Positions 32,150 to 43,640 of a stretch of 64,000 nucleotides of DNA are shown here, piece by piece; within the stretch, counting starts at the first letter, position 1; every line of letters starts with the position of its first letter. Below the pieces are notes generated by a model, which did no database searches, was not told the DNA's origin, and saw only the letters and a list, made by a program, of their open reading frames with translations. Source of the DNA: Bryoerythrophyllum caledonicum (taxonomy: Eukaryota; Streptophyta; Bryopsida; Pottiales; Pottiaceae); assembly GCA_963971425.1 (NCBI GenBank), contig OZ020515.1, positions 10,556,291-10,620,290 on the forward strand, read 5' to 3'. The translations under genes were made by a program, and so were the position numbers.

Positions 32150-34793
32150 ATGAATGTGGTGTCAGGGACCGGTGCTTTGCTATTTGGTGGGAACTGGACG
32201 GGCGCGTCGGCCTCGCAGCAGCGATGGAGGGCGGCGGTGGGAGTTGGGGTGGGAGTGGGAGTTGCGAGGGTCGGTTTGGCTACGCAGAGGAAATTAGACT
32301 TGTCCAAGGGGGTTGCGAGGCTGTGGAACGCGGGCAATGTGTCTCGGTTTGCGTCCATGTCCATGGCAGGCGCCGTTGAGGAGGTATATTATCTCTTTTT
32401 TGCATTGACCTAACTTGCTCGCATTTCATGTGTTTTCGCAGCAATCAATGTGGTGTAATCTACAGCTGCATGGAAATGTTGAATGTACAATGTACGAAAT
32501 GCGAGCAAGTTAGGTCAATGGTTGCACCGATCGCATAATCAAACTACTACTGATTTCTGCAGCAATACTACGTGTGCTGAGATGTGGTGTAATCTACAAT
32601 TGCATGGAAATTTTGAATTGTTGAGATTCAGGTGCTTGAAGTCATGTACAATGTAGCAGTTTGATTTTGCAATCGGTGAAGGTTCTTTGATGGTACAGCA
32701 TGGATAGAGCTTTGCTTCGTGGTTTTCATGGGCATTTCAGGGTACCCCAGATGTTGACGTTTTTTGTGTAATGTGTTGATTAGGTTGTGGAGCCAACAAC
32801 AGGGATGACATTCCCAGGTAGTTTGAAGGACGGCCGAGTGTTCACTGGCACCGGATTACGGAAGAAGAGCATCTTGGGGTTGAAGAAAATTAACGTCTAC
32901 GCTTATGGTACGTGCTTCTGGGTTCAAGGTTTAGGGTTCAGATGAATGTGTAACAGTTAATGCATATTTTTGAAATGAGAATCTATTTTCTTGCACTTTG
33001 AGGAAACTACAAATTTGTGAACCAACACTTTTTGGTATTTCAAGTTCAACATGGATTTTCGTCCCTAGCCCTCTGCATATAAACCACGATATTCAGCACC
33101 TATTTCTAAACCTCCAGAAGATCCACATCTTCATTCATGATTTTCGTGTGCTTTCGTTTCTGTCACCATAAATTTCATGTTGACAGAAAGTTTGGTGTTT
33201 GTTGAGGTTTGGAAGTAGGTTCGTCTTTCCTGTTGTAATTCTTTAGCAGCTGTTTATGAAGAAGTATGAAATATCATATTTGTAACATACCCACAGGTGT
33301 GTATGTGGAACCGGACAGTCTGAAATCTCACCTTGGTGACAAGTACGGGAGTGAAGAGCCGGAGGAGCTGAAGGAGGATGAGGCCTTTTATGAAAATGTG
33401 ATGGAGAATGATGTGGGTCTCACAGTCCGGCTGGTCATTGTGTATGGGAGTTTGAAGATTGGAAGCGTGCGCGGTGCATTCGAAGAGTCTGTGGGCAGTC
33501 GAATCAAAAAATTTGGAGGCGCTGCAAATGCTGATCTACTGAAAAGGTTTTCTCACCTGAACGATTATTAAACTACTTTTTTTCCATCACAGAAGTAATC
33601 CAGAACCAAGCTGCACTTTAATTGTCAGATAATGGATTCGACAGGAATTTCAACATGAATCATCAGCAGATGTACCTCAGTCCCAATACATAGATGTGTC
33701 GGCAAAACGAATATTTCCGAAAAGATAATTCAAAAAATGGCTGTCGATTTTTCACTATTTGTCGCTATTTCTAGAATTATGTTTCGCCGAATCTTACGAT
33801 AACACAACTCAGCAGATGTACAGAGAATAGTGAGAGAAACACTAGCCCATGATGTATTCACTGGCACCATGGATCTTAATATCATCACATGCTACCGTAT
33901 CTACGCATTCTGGATGTAGTAGCTATATATTCTGGGTGCTCCCACACTTGTACTCATGATATCCATGCAGGATTTCACAACAAAGTGAGTAGTGAACGTT
34001 TATAATTTCATAATTTCACGTGCAGTGAATGATTCGTACTAATTCCATACTGGATGACTGACGTCCATGACTTCACTGTTTGGAACTATTACTGGATCAT
34101 ACTTGGAAAGTAGAATGTTGTAAGAGCAGTTGTTCAGATTCAACTTTTCCTTCGAAATTAATCTTTCATGTGAGTTCTTTCACAGTTTCACTGGAGCGTT
34201 CACGGATGATATTAAGCTGCCAAAGGGGACAACCATTGATCTCACTCGACTCTCAGGAAACGTCTTGCAGACCAAAAGTAAGTTTCTTTTTTATCACCTC
34301 AACCGTATAATATGAGCAGTTGTTTTTCCCAATCCTTTGAATCTAGTGCCAGACATAATATTATATATTAAGCTGATTTTAATGATGAAAAATGAGAAAA
34401 GAGGTTAAACTCATGGCATCTTTGCCTCACTTCACAAATGGCAAGGAGGCGGCTAAGATTCATGACCACTCCTTCTTCCTTCTTAAAGGCGGCTAAAATC
34501 AATGCTAACTTGAGTTTAGAGACTACCAAGCTCTCCATCAATTTAAAGTGTGAGGAAAGAGTAGTAAAAGAGGGGGTATTTTATTGAAACCTTGGGTGCC
34601 TTTAGAAGTTACAGTGTATACTCATTCTAACATGATACTTCCATTGACAGTTGATGGTGTCCAAGTTGGAAGCGTAGAAAGCGCCTTGCTGTGCCGTTCG
34701 CTGTTCGATCTCTACATTGGCGACGACCCTTTTGACAAGGATGCAAAGAAGTCGATCGGTCAATCGATGGCTTCCTTGCTTTGCTACCAGTAA
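32150..34793 (+). CDS. FAP-type fatty-acid-binding protein (chalcone-isomerase fold), five exons
   Basis: Exons 32150-32383, 32784-32907, 33297-33546, 34186-34277 and 34651-34793 join in frame with GT...AG ends at every junction, giving 280 residues. The first ~75 residues are basic, Ser/Val/Gly-rich and poor in acids, like a plastid transit peptide. Then comes the family core: TGMTFPGSLKDGRVFTGTGLRKK, KINVYAYGVYVEP, LTVRLVIVYG (with the Arg that binds the fatty-acid carboxylate in Arabidopsis FAP1), LPKGTTIDL, and the end ALLCRSLFDLYIGDDPFDKD. Chalcone-isomerase catalytic context is not evident, so this is a type III (FAP) member that binds fatty acids in plastids. Introns are 277-639 bp. 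Exon boundaries are my prediction from splice signals and frame. Confidence 0.87.
32403..32520. repeat. 25-bp perfect inverted repeat in intron 1 of the FAP-like gene
   Basis: The arm at 32403-32427 (starting cattgacctaacttgctc) is the exact reverse complement of 32496-32520, with 68 bases between. In addition, a ~35-bp block starting gtggtgtaatctaca occurs near 32450 and again near 32584. The intron RNA could fold into a hairpin; it may also be a footprint of a small mobile element. Confidence 0.8.
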
Positions 34794-35987
34794 ATAATAG
34801 CTTCAGGTTGATTTGCAGCTGTACTTTGATGACCAGTAATTTTCTACACATTACTGCAAATTGTTTCTCTTGAGGTGGACCTGCATTCATTTTCAAACCT
34901 AAGACCCAAGTCCGACGTGTGTTTCTTTGTGGTGTGGTTGGTCATTAGTATGACAAGTGGGTCAAAGCTGTAGCTGATAAAACCTTGAAGCATACAGTAG
35001 TACTATTGCCTTCGAATGATCGAATGATAGGACGTCATTAGCAGAGCTATTTCTTGTGTATGAATGCCAGTTTGTCATCGCGTTTCTAACGTAGCATCTT
35101 CGTCCCAGCAAAGGAACCACATCTTGTTTTGTTCTGAGGGGTTTCACACACGGACCGTGGACTGAACTATGTCGAGGACTGAACTATGTTAAGTGACTGA
35201 GTTTTGGAGTTGGAAAAAATACTAAAATATGTAATTTGCTAAGCTTGGTCCTTGCAATGTGAAAGCCCCATGGACCGAGTTGAGAGGCTGTGACTCAAAT
35301 CATTTGGTAAATCCCAAGTCAAATTTCACTTCTTGAAGGTCCTAATTTTCTAAAATCTTCCTCTTTTACTAATCTCTTGCCATGGAGTCCACAAGGGAAC
35401 ACATTTTTTGTTAAAAAAATCAAGAAAATGGTCAAAATGCTCATTACACCAAAAAAAATCCAACATAAGCATCGGCACAAAAAAATTTAGGTAAAAATAT
35501 TTAGGTGAAAATTCGAATAAAAATTTTCAATTAAAAGTTTTGAGGTTAAAAAGTTGAGTTAAAAAATTGGGTAAAAAATTGGGTAAAATATATCAGGGTT
35601 ATACAAGTTATTGTTTTAATCTAACGATTGAGATCTTGTCAAATCTTAATACTTTAATGAAAAAAATGTTTGGCACCTCGGCAAAAGTGTGGTCTGAACG
35701 AGAACAGAAACTCAAACTTCTTTTGAGGGACCAAACTCTTGGCACCAAAACCTCCAAAAAGTGTTGCCGTGTAGGCATTTTAGACGCCATCGGCCTCTCG
35801 ACCTTTGGTCCGTATGTGAAAGCCAAGAGGCCCACCAAGGCCGATTTTGAGGCTCTAGACCAATCGAATTGCAAGTAGCACTCAGCCTCTCGACCCTTGC
35901 TCCGCGTGTTAAACCCCCTGAGAACAAATGGTGTTGTTGTTGAGTAAACACTCATTACCCGTCTAGAACATAGTATGTAAGCTCATT
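34794..35987. other. Downstream of the FAP-like gene; nothing recognised
   Basis: AT-rich with a homopolymer-like A/T stretch at 35430-35600. The frame at 35567-35878 has no family resemblance. Confidence 0.4.
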
Positions 35988-36804
35988 TTAACCCCTAAAG
36001 GACCAACGTAACGGGGGACATTTTGAGTTTGGGAAAGGTACCACGTTCTCAATTCTAGGCATTATTTTTTGAGATTTTTAACTGAATGGACAACTTTTGA
36101 TTAGCTTTGCGTAGACACAAATTTCGTAGAATTTCGACTTACGTTTGAAAAGTAACAATTTATTTTCACTTACATATACAAATAGTGCAGCAGTTTAGTG
36201 TGACATATCACAAATACTGTCACTAGACTTTAATAACTTCTAAATTCAATAGAAATTCGAGTTTTTGTCCATTCAAAAGAAAGAAAATGTCCTCTTGGAA
36301 GTTGGAAAGGAAATTGAGGTCTTTGCATCTATCGTACGGATTTGTGAATTTCAAAAATTCAAAAAGGATATGATATATGCAAAATATAAAGTGTATTGTT
36401 GATTCACAGCACATAGTTGCATCGCAGGATTTTTTAGGACATCTTCTACACCTCTTCTACTTCTAAAATTTGGTGCACATGTGCCTAACATGATCCTTTT
36501 CAAGTTAACATAATAAACTCATGGCCCGTAGTGCAAAAATTGTCATAGAAGGTGGTCAGAGTTTGTTGAAGGTGTTTAGTATGACCTCAAAAAGAGATTA
36601 TGTCTCAGTTCAAAGGCTGATATCTTTCAATCCGTGCGGTCAAACTTCCCAAAATTTTCACCACACACTTTCATACAACTCCAGTACAAGATCCTACAAT
36701 TAAATTTTTAGAATTTTTTTTGAATCATTTCGTGTTGAATGCACTGAAAATGGCAATTTTAGAGTGAATTTGAGGGGGAAATGTCTTGGTCCTTTAGGGG
36801 TTAA
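35988..36804 (+). repeat. Copy 2 of the TTAA/CCCC-ended repeat (817 bp)
   Basis: Both ends are visible: TTAACCCCTAAAGGACCAA at the left and its complement (ttggtcctttaggggttaa) at the right. It carries the family landmark caatccgtgcggtcaaa near 36630. No coding frame. Confidence 0.75.
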
Positions 36805-36971
36805 ACATAGTAGAGTTTTCTTGAAAGTGCACCCGAAGAAGAAAGTTAGTAGGAATATGGTGCCAAATAGAACGAAACTTTTTTATGCACGAGAGTAGAC
36901 GTCCAAAAATCTCATACCCTCTTCTTCTACACCTAGATGAGATGCACAACAATCAATGCTCTTGGGTCTTA

Positions 36972-37278
36972 GGGCGAGTTTCCATGTAATGCCCGACCCG
37001 ATTTATCACTGTAGATTCCCTACTTGCAACATGTAGGGAATTAAATGAAGGGCCACTTCCATGTGTCACACCCGTCAGCTATTATAATCAACCCAAGTGT
37101 TGTGATTAGTATGTTGGGAGGAAGTGGAGGTTGACGGGCTTGTAAAGATGCTCCACCATGCCCGAGATAATTCGCTACACCCGATGGTTCTTTTTCGAGT
37201 TGGGTGAATAGCTCGCTACATGGAAGTGACCCGACCCCGTCAGAGATGACGGGTCGGGCATTACATGGAACCAGGCTC
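36972..37278. mobile_element. Harbinger-like MITE, 307 bp
   Basis: The inverted ends share TTCCATGTAATGCCCGACCC at 36980 and its complement ending 37270. The outer bases differ slightly (GGGCGAG- vs GAGCCTGG-). Both sides carry TTA (36969-36971 and 37279-37281), the PIF/Harbinger target. It is non-coding. Confidence 0.75.
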
Positions 37279-37281
37279 TTA

Positions 37282-37837
37282 CCCCATGCAAGCTAAAGCT
37301 CCCCCCCTAGTACCCCAAGTTTCTAAAAGGTTGACCGGTGGTTCCCCACACCTTTCCCAAGCCAAGTCACCATGTGCATGTGGTCCCAGTTACTAACATA
37401 AGACCCTAAAAGTCGTGGTGAAAGATCCTTTTCTTTTGGGAAAACCCTAGTGACGTTAAATTCTGTGCAGATCCCAGGAAATATGAGCTCCTGCATTCAA
37501 CCCCGAGGAATGGGTTGTCTGTTGTAGACCCTGTGAGGAGCCGCTTTCTATAAACTGCACTTGTTGATTCGGACCTTGCTTGACCTTGTCGCAAGATCCA
37601 GATAATGCCGCTGTCATGAATCCAACAGACTACGTTGTGTCAGACTAGTTGTGTGGCTCCCAGCTTGTTTTTTTCGAGCACATCGAAACGAATTCAATTG
37701 CAATTTGGGAGCAAAACAATCCGAGATGCGCCAGAAGTGGCTCCCAGATTGTTGTCGTGATACGTTGTATCAAGACACGTCTTGGAAACTCTCCTACATT
37801 TTCCTAGACCTAGGGACCCTAGTTTGCTCAACCGATT
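37282..37837. other. Intergenic, nothing recognised
   Basis: No gene, tandem repeat or element end seen. Confidence 0.4.
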
Positions 37838-39301
37838 TTAACCCTTAAAGGACCAAGTGTCATAAATGGGCTTTTCAAAGGTTTTTTTTTTGTTTTTTTG
37901 ACAAAGGTAGAGGAAGACTTTACTGTAGGGAAAGAAAACAAGGCGGGCCCCCACCAAGGCCGAAGCCCGGGCCATGTCAGAGGTTAGAAAGAGATACAAG
38001 GTTAGAGTGAGTCCTAATACTATCCCTACTACTAGCGCAGAAATTGGAGAAAAACTTCCAGTTCGGTCTCTTATTGACCCAAGAGGCGAGGACCTCATTG
38101 CAACACCACTGTTTCAGCTTTTTGAAAGTTCAATTGGGTTCCTATCGATTTAACAAGATATCCCCCACGCTCGGACGTACTGCATGGGGCCACAAGGTGG
38201 TAGGGCCAAACCTGGCCGTTATTTTGTTTTCGGATGGGGCCCTATTTATAACAAGGGAGGGACCTCCTATGTAAACAATGGCCGTGGGCCCCAATTTTGT
38301 TAAAAAATATCCAAAAAAGCCTTTAGACCCTCCAAAATAAGAGGGCCAGAAAAAATCCCAAGCAATTAAGACGGGGCCCACCTCGGATAATTTGAGCGTG
38401 GGGATATCCTGTCCGCGCCGGTTCCTATGGTATCAATTTCCAACATTGCTCTTTGAAATTTTTACTATAGAAAGGCATTACCAATGCCTTATTGGGAAAA
38501 CAATTTTCTTCCTGAATTGGACATTTGATGAAAAAGTTTTCAAATGGGGAGAGCGGGCACCTCGGGCACCTCCAAAAACTTTTGCTAGGACACTCTATTG
38601 AATGTGAGATTTTCAATACTCGCAAGTAATATTGTTTCCCTTCATATTGTTAAAAAAAAGTTCTTGTCTTTAGTGTTAATAGTATACCCACCCAAGTCAA
38701 ACATTTTCACACATTGTCGCTCATTGTCGAGCAAGGTACCAAAAAAACTTATTCTTTTCCACATAAAACCTAGAAATCTTTTTGATTTTCACTTTTTATT
38801 TTTCCACAACAATACTATGTGGTGTAAACCTTCTTATTGACCATTTGGATTATCAATCTAAAACACATTAATTTCACAAAAAACAAAAGCGTGAATTGGC
38901 AAATTTTGAACCTCCACTCCTTGCACATTTGTTTTGAATATGCTACACCTATCCTATCTCTAAAAGAGGACAAGGAACTAACATCATTTTTAACAAGATG
39001 GTAATGGATTTAGACCTTGTGTAGTGCAAAAAATTGACACCAAGTGAAGTCAAAGTCTGCTATACAGTGAACGCAGGAAAGAAAATGAAACATTTGCTTG
39101 ACTTCAAACACTATAATTTTTCAATCCGTGCGGTCAAAGCTTATAAAAATTTGTTTGCATATTACTTAATAAGGTTTAATTGAGATCCTACGGTCAGAAC
39201 TAGAAATCAAAGTTTTGGTTTCCTTCTTTGTTCATTGCACTAGAATCCAACAATTTTGGAGTGTTTTTGGTGCAAAACTGTCTTGGTATCTTAGGGGTTA
39301 A
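37838..39301 (+). repeat. Copy 3 of the TTAA/CCCC-ended repeat, with an inserted segment
   Basis: It starts TTAACCCTTAAAGGACCAAG and ends cttggtatcttaggggttaa. Against copy 4 the alignment is interrupted: after cttttcaaag (about 37880) foreign sequence runs to about 38421, where gttcctatggtatcaattt resumes the match. The insert explains its greater length (1.46 kb vs 0.8-0.95 kb). Confidence 0.7.
37884..38421 (-). mobile_element. Insert in copy 3: non-LTR retrotransposon tail plus a possible small MITE
   Basis: On the minus strand, 37884-38145 ends in a gtcaaaaaaacaaaaaaa tail and matches 48995-49230 (shared words: tgg.ggg..gcccgcctt / ggtaaag.cttt / atgtgtcaaaaaaac). This is typical of a 3' end of a LINE or SINE. 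Next to it gatatcccc(c)acgctc at 38157 and its complement ending at 38408 may be the ends of a ~250-bp MITE. Neither part has a complete coding frame. Confidence 0.45.
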
Positions 39302-39813
39302 ACTAAGCCCAGGGAGAACTTACCCCCTCGTTGGTACTTACCCGAGGTGGGCCCCGTCTTAATTGCATGGGGTCATTTAACTAACTGTTGGATCTTCAAG
39401 TGCATGATTTGGTGCCAGTTCTCTGACAGGAATATGAGGACTGATTCAATCTCTTGTCGAACGGTCTTCTGAGTGGTTGCTCTAGTTCCGGCCCTCGTGT
39501 CTGGACCAGTGTTGTGCAGGTGCAACCAAGCGTGAGTCGCATCTCGTCCACAGCATCTAGAATGATGTCTTCCCTTTAAAAGGATGCTGGAGCGGAATCT
39601 CACCTTGTCGTTTCTCTCTTGGCGTTCTCTGTCGCCAGGTAGGTTTGCAGAAATAATTCATGTGGATCGCAGTAACTCCCAGTTTTGTATTCTTCTGCTG
39701 TCTTTTCTTGTCACAAGCTAGATCCTTGTCCGCATCTGTTTTGATATTTTCATTGCTGAGGGCAGCTCTTTTGAATCAACAACTTCCATAGTAACTTCCA
39801 ACTTCCAACTTCC
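39302..39813. other. Short spacer before the Harbinger element; nothing recognised
   Basis: Only an inverted match of a 22-bp segment is seen: caattaagacggggccca near 38366 is the complement of tgggccccgtcttaattg near 39347. Confidence 0.4.
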
Positions 39814-40739
39814 TTAGGGCCGCTTTACACCTAGAGGCTAGGCCAATTCATCTCCAAGCGGATTGCACAAAATTTCAGCCCATTTTTGGGCTAGAGGCCG
39901 ACCTCAAGTAGTCATTATAATAAGATTATAACCGGGGCCAATTCTCCCATATGTAAAGCCCTTGGGGCCAAGAAGCCGGGCCGACTCAACAAAAGTAGAG
40001 AATTTCAGGCACTCTCTCTCTTTTTTCATTGCCTTTTGTACAAGATGGATGAACGTAGGCAAAAGGTCTTGGTGGCTCTTGTGTTCTTCATGGCTGTGTG
40101 ACATGTTATGGCCGTGGTTGCAACTTTGCAAAAACTTGCTTTGCATCAACATTATGCTGCCATGGCTATGATTTTTGTTGTGATGGTTGAGAGAGTGGTG
40201 CTTCTAGGAGGACACGGAGCATTTGGATGTATGATTGAAGTTCTCTTTTTGCGGACAATCAGTTATTTGGATGCTACTCAGTTAAGTTATTCAAGTAACA
40301 TACAAGGTTACTTCCCGAAACTTTTGATTATTTGTGTGGTATTTTTTTTCTCCGTCATTAAGTCGAAAGGATACAAAGTACAGAGCATGCATTCCTCTTA
40401 GAAACCGGGTTGCTCTTTCTTTGAACATACTGAGTACACTAAAGATCACATTTAGTGTAGCATACTCTAAATGCAAAGCCATACACTAAATGTAAAAGTT
40501 GCAATTGATGTAGTGACATAACCATACACTAAATGTGAAAGACTACACTATATGTGAATTTCAGTAAAGATTGTAACGGATTTTATTTTACTCGTGCGCA
40601 TTTAGTGTATGAAAAGTAAAAAACATAATATGTTCATTAAGACAAAAAACAACCATTTGGAGGAAGAACGTTGAATAATTAAAAGAGAACTTGCAAGAAA
40701 AACAAGGGAAAAAAAAGACTTGCAAAAAAAATAATGAGA

Positions 40740-41110
40740 AATAATGAGGAATATGAAGAGATTCTGAGGAATATTCAGGAATATTACGGAATATTGAGCA
40801 ATGTAGACGAATGTAGAATTTTTGTGTGGAATTTGGAGGAATCCTAGAGAATCATGGAGTTCTGAGGAATATAGTAGGAATCTTGTACGAATCTTATAGG
40901 AATCTTTTAGTGACTTTCTAAAGAAACTTTTGGAGAATCTTGTAGAATCTTTTGGAATTATTTGAGGAATCTTGATGCATTTTGGAGATTCTTTTAAAGA
41001 TTCTTATGAACTTGTGAGAATCTTGAGGAATCTTGAGGAATCTTGGAGGATCTTGGAGGATTTTGAAGAATCTTTGGAAATTTTGAAGAATATTGCGTAG
41101 TAATATAAAA
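40740..41110. repeat. Degenerate GAATCTTGAGGAATC-type repeats in the pogo element
   Basis: Variants of ggaatcttg(a/g) and gaatattgagg recur many times from about 40750 to 41095 with irregular spacing near 8-16 bp. Ile/Phe/Ser-rich frames on the minus strand here are a by-product. Confidence 0.7.
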
Positions 41111-41515
41111 ATATTGAAATATAAGAAATGAAACATGGAATGAAATCATTGAAAGATATGTAAGCAGAAGATTGAAAAATAGGAAATGAGATTTGAATTG
41201 AAACATAGATTGTAAAAAAATAAATTGAGAGTGTAAGAACTAAAAACCAAAAAACATTTGGAAGAAACATTTGGAAAAAGAAAATATAAACATTGAAGTA
41301 TAACAATAAAATTTTTAAAAAAAAAATTTAAAAAAAATTTAAAAATTTAAAAAAAAAATATATATTTATATATGAAAGAAAATGAATGAAATTGTTAGAA
41401 TGAAAGAACTTAAGAAGAACTAAATATTTGCAATAAGGTAATGGAAAAAAAAATGACTCGATATTAGGAAAAGTAAAATTGCAAATATATATTATAAAAA
41501 ACACATAGATATAGA

Positions 41516-43187
41516 TTAATTTGCCATAGGCAAATGAGATACTTCTAATCCTTCAAAGTAAGGGCGATGTTTTGCAATGATTTTCCGAAGGTGCGGAAAT
41601 AGTTGCTGAACGCTCCAAGTGCCATCTAAATCCAATGCTGAACCACATCTTATCATAGCTTTTCGTGCATAAGAGATATTATTAGAATCGACCATGCGAT
41701 TTACATCATTCCCTGCATCTACCGCCAATTGAAGGAAAAAACGCTTACCCGGGTTTGTAAGTTTTCCGGACCAATGACCGTCACCGCGAGCATTGTTTTG
41801 CCAGACATTGTTGTAGATGAGTTTGGTTTTTTTTGCCTCCCACAGAGTTGTCCACTCGTCTTTGATCTTCGAAATGATAAATGTATCGGCCGGTTGACAT
41901 AAATGGGTTGTACATGGGGGAAGATATTTTAAAACCGTTCGTTTTTGAGCTAATACATCCGCCAATTTAGGAGTAATGTTATGGCTCGTACAATTATCCA
42001 CCCAAATGTGTTTGATGCGGTTATGGACATCTGGTTGGTAAGATCTAGGATCCTCAAAGAATTGAGGGAAAATGGATTGAGTCATCCATCCATTTGGACC
42101 CGTGCGGTAAGAAACACCGGGAATTGAATCCTCCAATGCCCGGATTGGGTAATTACTATTTGAATTTCTAAAAATTATCATTGGGGGTTCTATAGTGGCC
42201 CTACGCCCACCTGAAATCCAAATTACCATTGTCATAGCTTCCCCGCCGACGACGACATCCGCATAAGTGACCGAAGTATCCCCTCTAAATCCCAAAGTGT
42301 GCCCATTGTCCATATTGATGGAAAAATGAGTTTCATCAATATTTTCGACAAGATTTTCACCAAAATCCTCCGATTGAAACCCTCGGTGTAATATACCCAA
42401 ATGGAAAGCGGTGCTCATCTCAATTTGTTGCTCTTTTTCCGGGTTACAAGTCAAACGCCCCCGTTGTGACAATAATACGATACTATGTGCGTCCATAAAA
42501 TGATATATCCATGTGTGTGTGATTTTTTGTGTCAATAGGATGTTGTCTTTGAGGTCCGTGGATTGGGCAGTGTACGGTGAATCTGGGGCTAATATAATGG
42601 TAAGGGCGAGCTCAATAAGAAGGCCGGGTGAAAACTTTATCCCGGATGTCTTGTAAATTTCGAACGATTGTAAAAGTTTTGGATAAAACCATTGCACCCA
42701 TGTTGACCGACGCGGGCCCCGTCCAGCTGCCGCTTTACTTAGAATTTGCTTCCGTGCGCCCGTAGTATTACGACTAATTTCCAAAGAATTTGCTTGAGCG
42801 GGGTCAATGGGCAAGAGAGTGTCACGAAGGACCCACCAGCGAGTGGCCTTAACCATGTTCGTAGGATGTTTGGCCCGAAAATGCTCCGGGAAAGCTCGAA
42901 CAGTACGGCCATTTAAGCCCCGACTACCATTAATAGCCTGATCCTCAACCAACCATGCGATGACGTCACGGCGGGCTTTGATGGTCGTCACTTGCTGGAC
43001 AGTGCGGCGACGTGGTGCATGGCCGGGTAGAGGCATCCCTTTGAATGACAAACGGCATTAGCATCCATGATTCCTACTAAACATTTCGATGTGGATGATA
43101 TTTATGGATGAAATTAGTCATACCTAGTGACGGTGCGGCATGGTCGGTCGCTGTTGGTGAGGATGTTGAGCTCGGTGGTGCCTCCAT
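41516..43187 (-). CDS. pogo/Tigger-like DDD transposase, intact, two exons
   Basis: I predict exons 43187-43124 and 43038-41516, joined through an 85-bp GT...AG intron, 528 residues in total. After a basic N-terminal region come DNA-binding segments (RRDVIAWLVEDQAINGSRGL, FYPKLLQSFEIYK) and a CENP-B-like portion. The DDE_1 nuclease has NIDETHFSIN for the first Asp, HIWVDNCTSH for the second and LCQPADTFIISK for the third; 36 residues separate the last two, so DD36D, the pogo type. The TTHLCQPAD motif is characteristic. No stop or frameshift is present in exon 2. The start in exon 1 is uncertain; the frame is open further upstream. Confidence 0.88.
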
Positions 43188-43499
43188 AGGTCCTTTTCGG
43201 GGTTTGTCCTTAGCAAATTCGTCGGGCAACTCTAATATTCGAGCAGCTTTAATATTTAATAACCCATAAGTTTTGTGACAGGGTTTGGCAACCCCAAATC
43301 CTGGAGGTATAAGCCCCCCTTGCTGAGGATAATTGGGGGCAGAAAATAAAACTCTGCTTGCCAGGGTCGGGCAGGTGCAGTGCGCAGAAATCAGAAACTT
43401 GAAACCATCCTGCTGGCCACAAACCATTCGCAGAAATCAGAAACCAGACACAGGAACAGAAATCACAATAAGCCATCACAGAAATGAGCCATCATAGAA

Positions 43500-43640
43500 A
43501 TAAGCCATCACTGAAATCACAGTTAATGCAGGTACAGAAATTACAATTAATGCAGGTATAGAAATCACAGTTAATGCAGGTACAGAAATTACAATTAATG
43601 CAGGTATAGAAATCACAGTTAATGCAGGTACAGAAATCAG
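43500..43640. repeat. Minisatellite in the pogo element, 26/52-bp unit
   Basis: gaaatcacagttaatgcagg and a variant with gaaattacaattaatgcagg alternate, giving a 52-bp higher-order unit, about 2.5 times. Flanking variants (agccatcacagaaat) extend on both sides. Confidence 0.85.

Noticed and set aside
41004..41306. Ile/Phe/Ser-rich minus-strand ORFs
   Set aside because: By-product of the gaatcttgagg repeats in AT-rich DNA.
43077..43427. 116-codon ORF as an independent gene
   Set aside because: Its distal part is better explained as the first exon of the pogo transposase; the start of the ORF is not an ATG and its upstream half has no support.
43500..43640. CRISPR-like array
   Set aside because: Units alternate without unique spacers, and the DNA is eukaryotic; it is a minisatellite.
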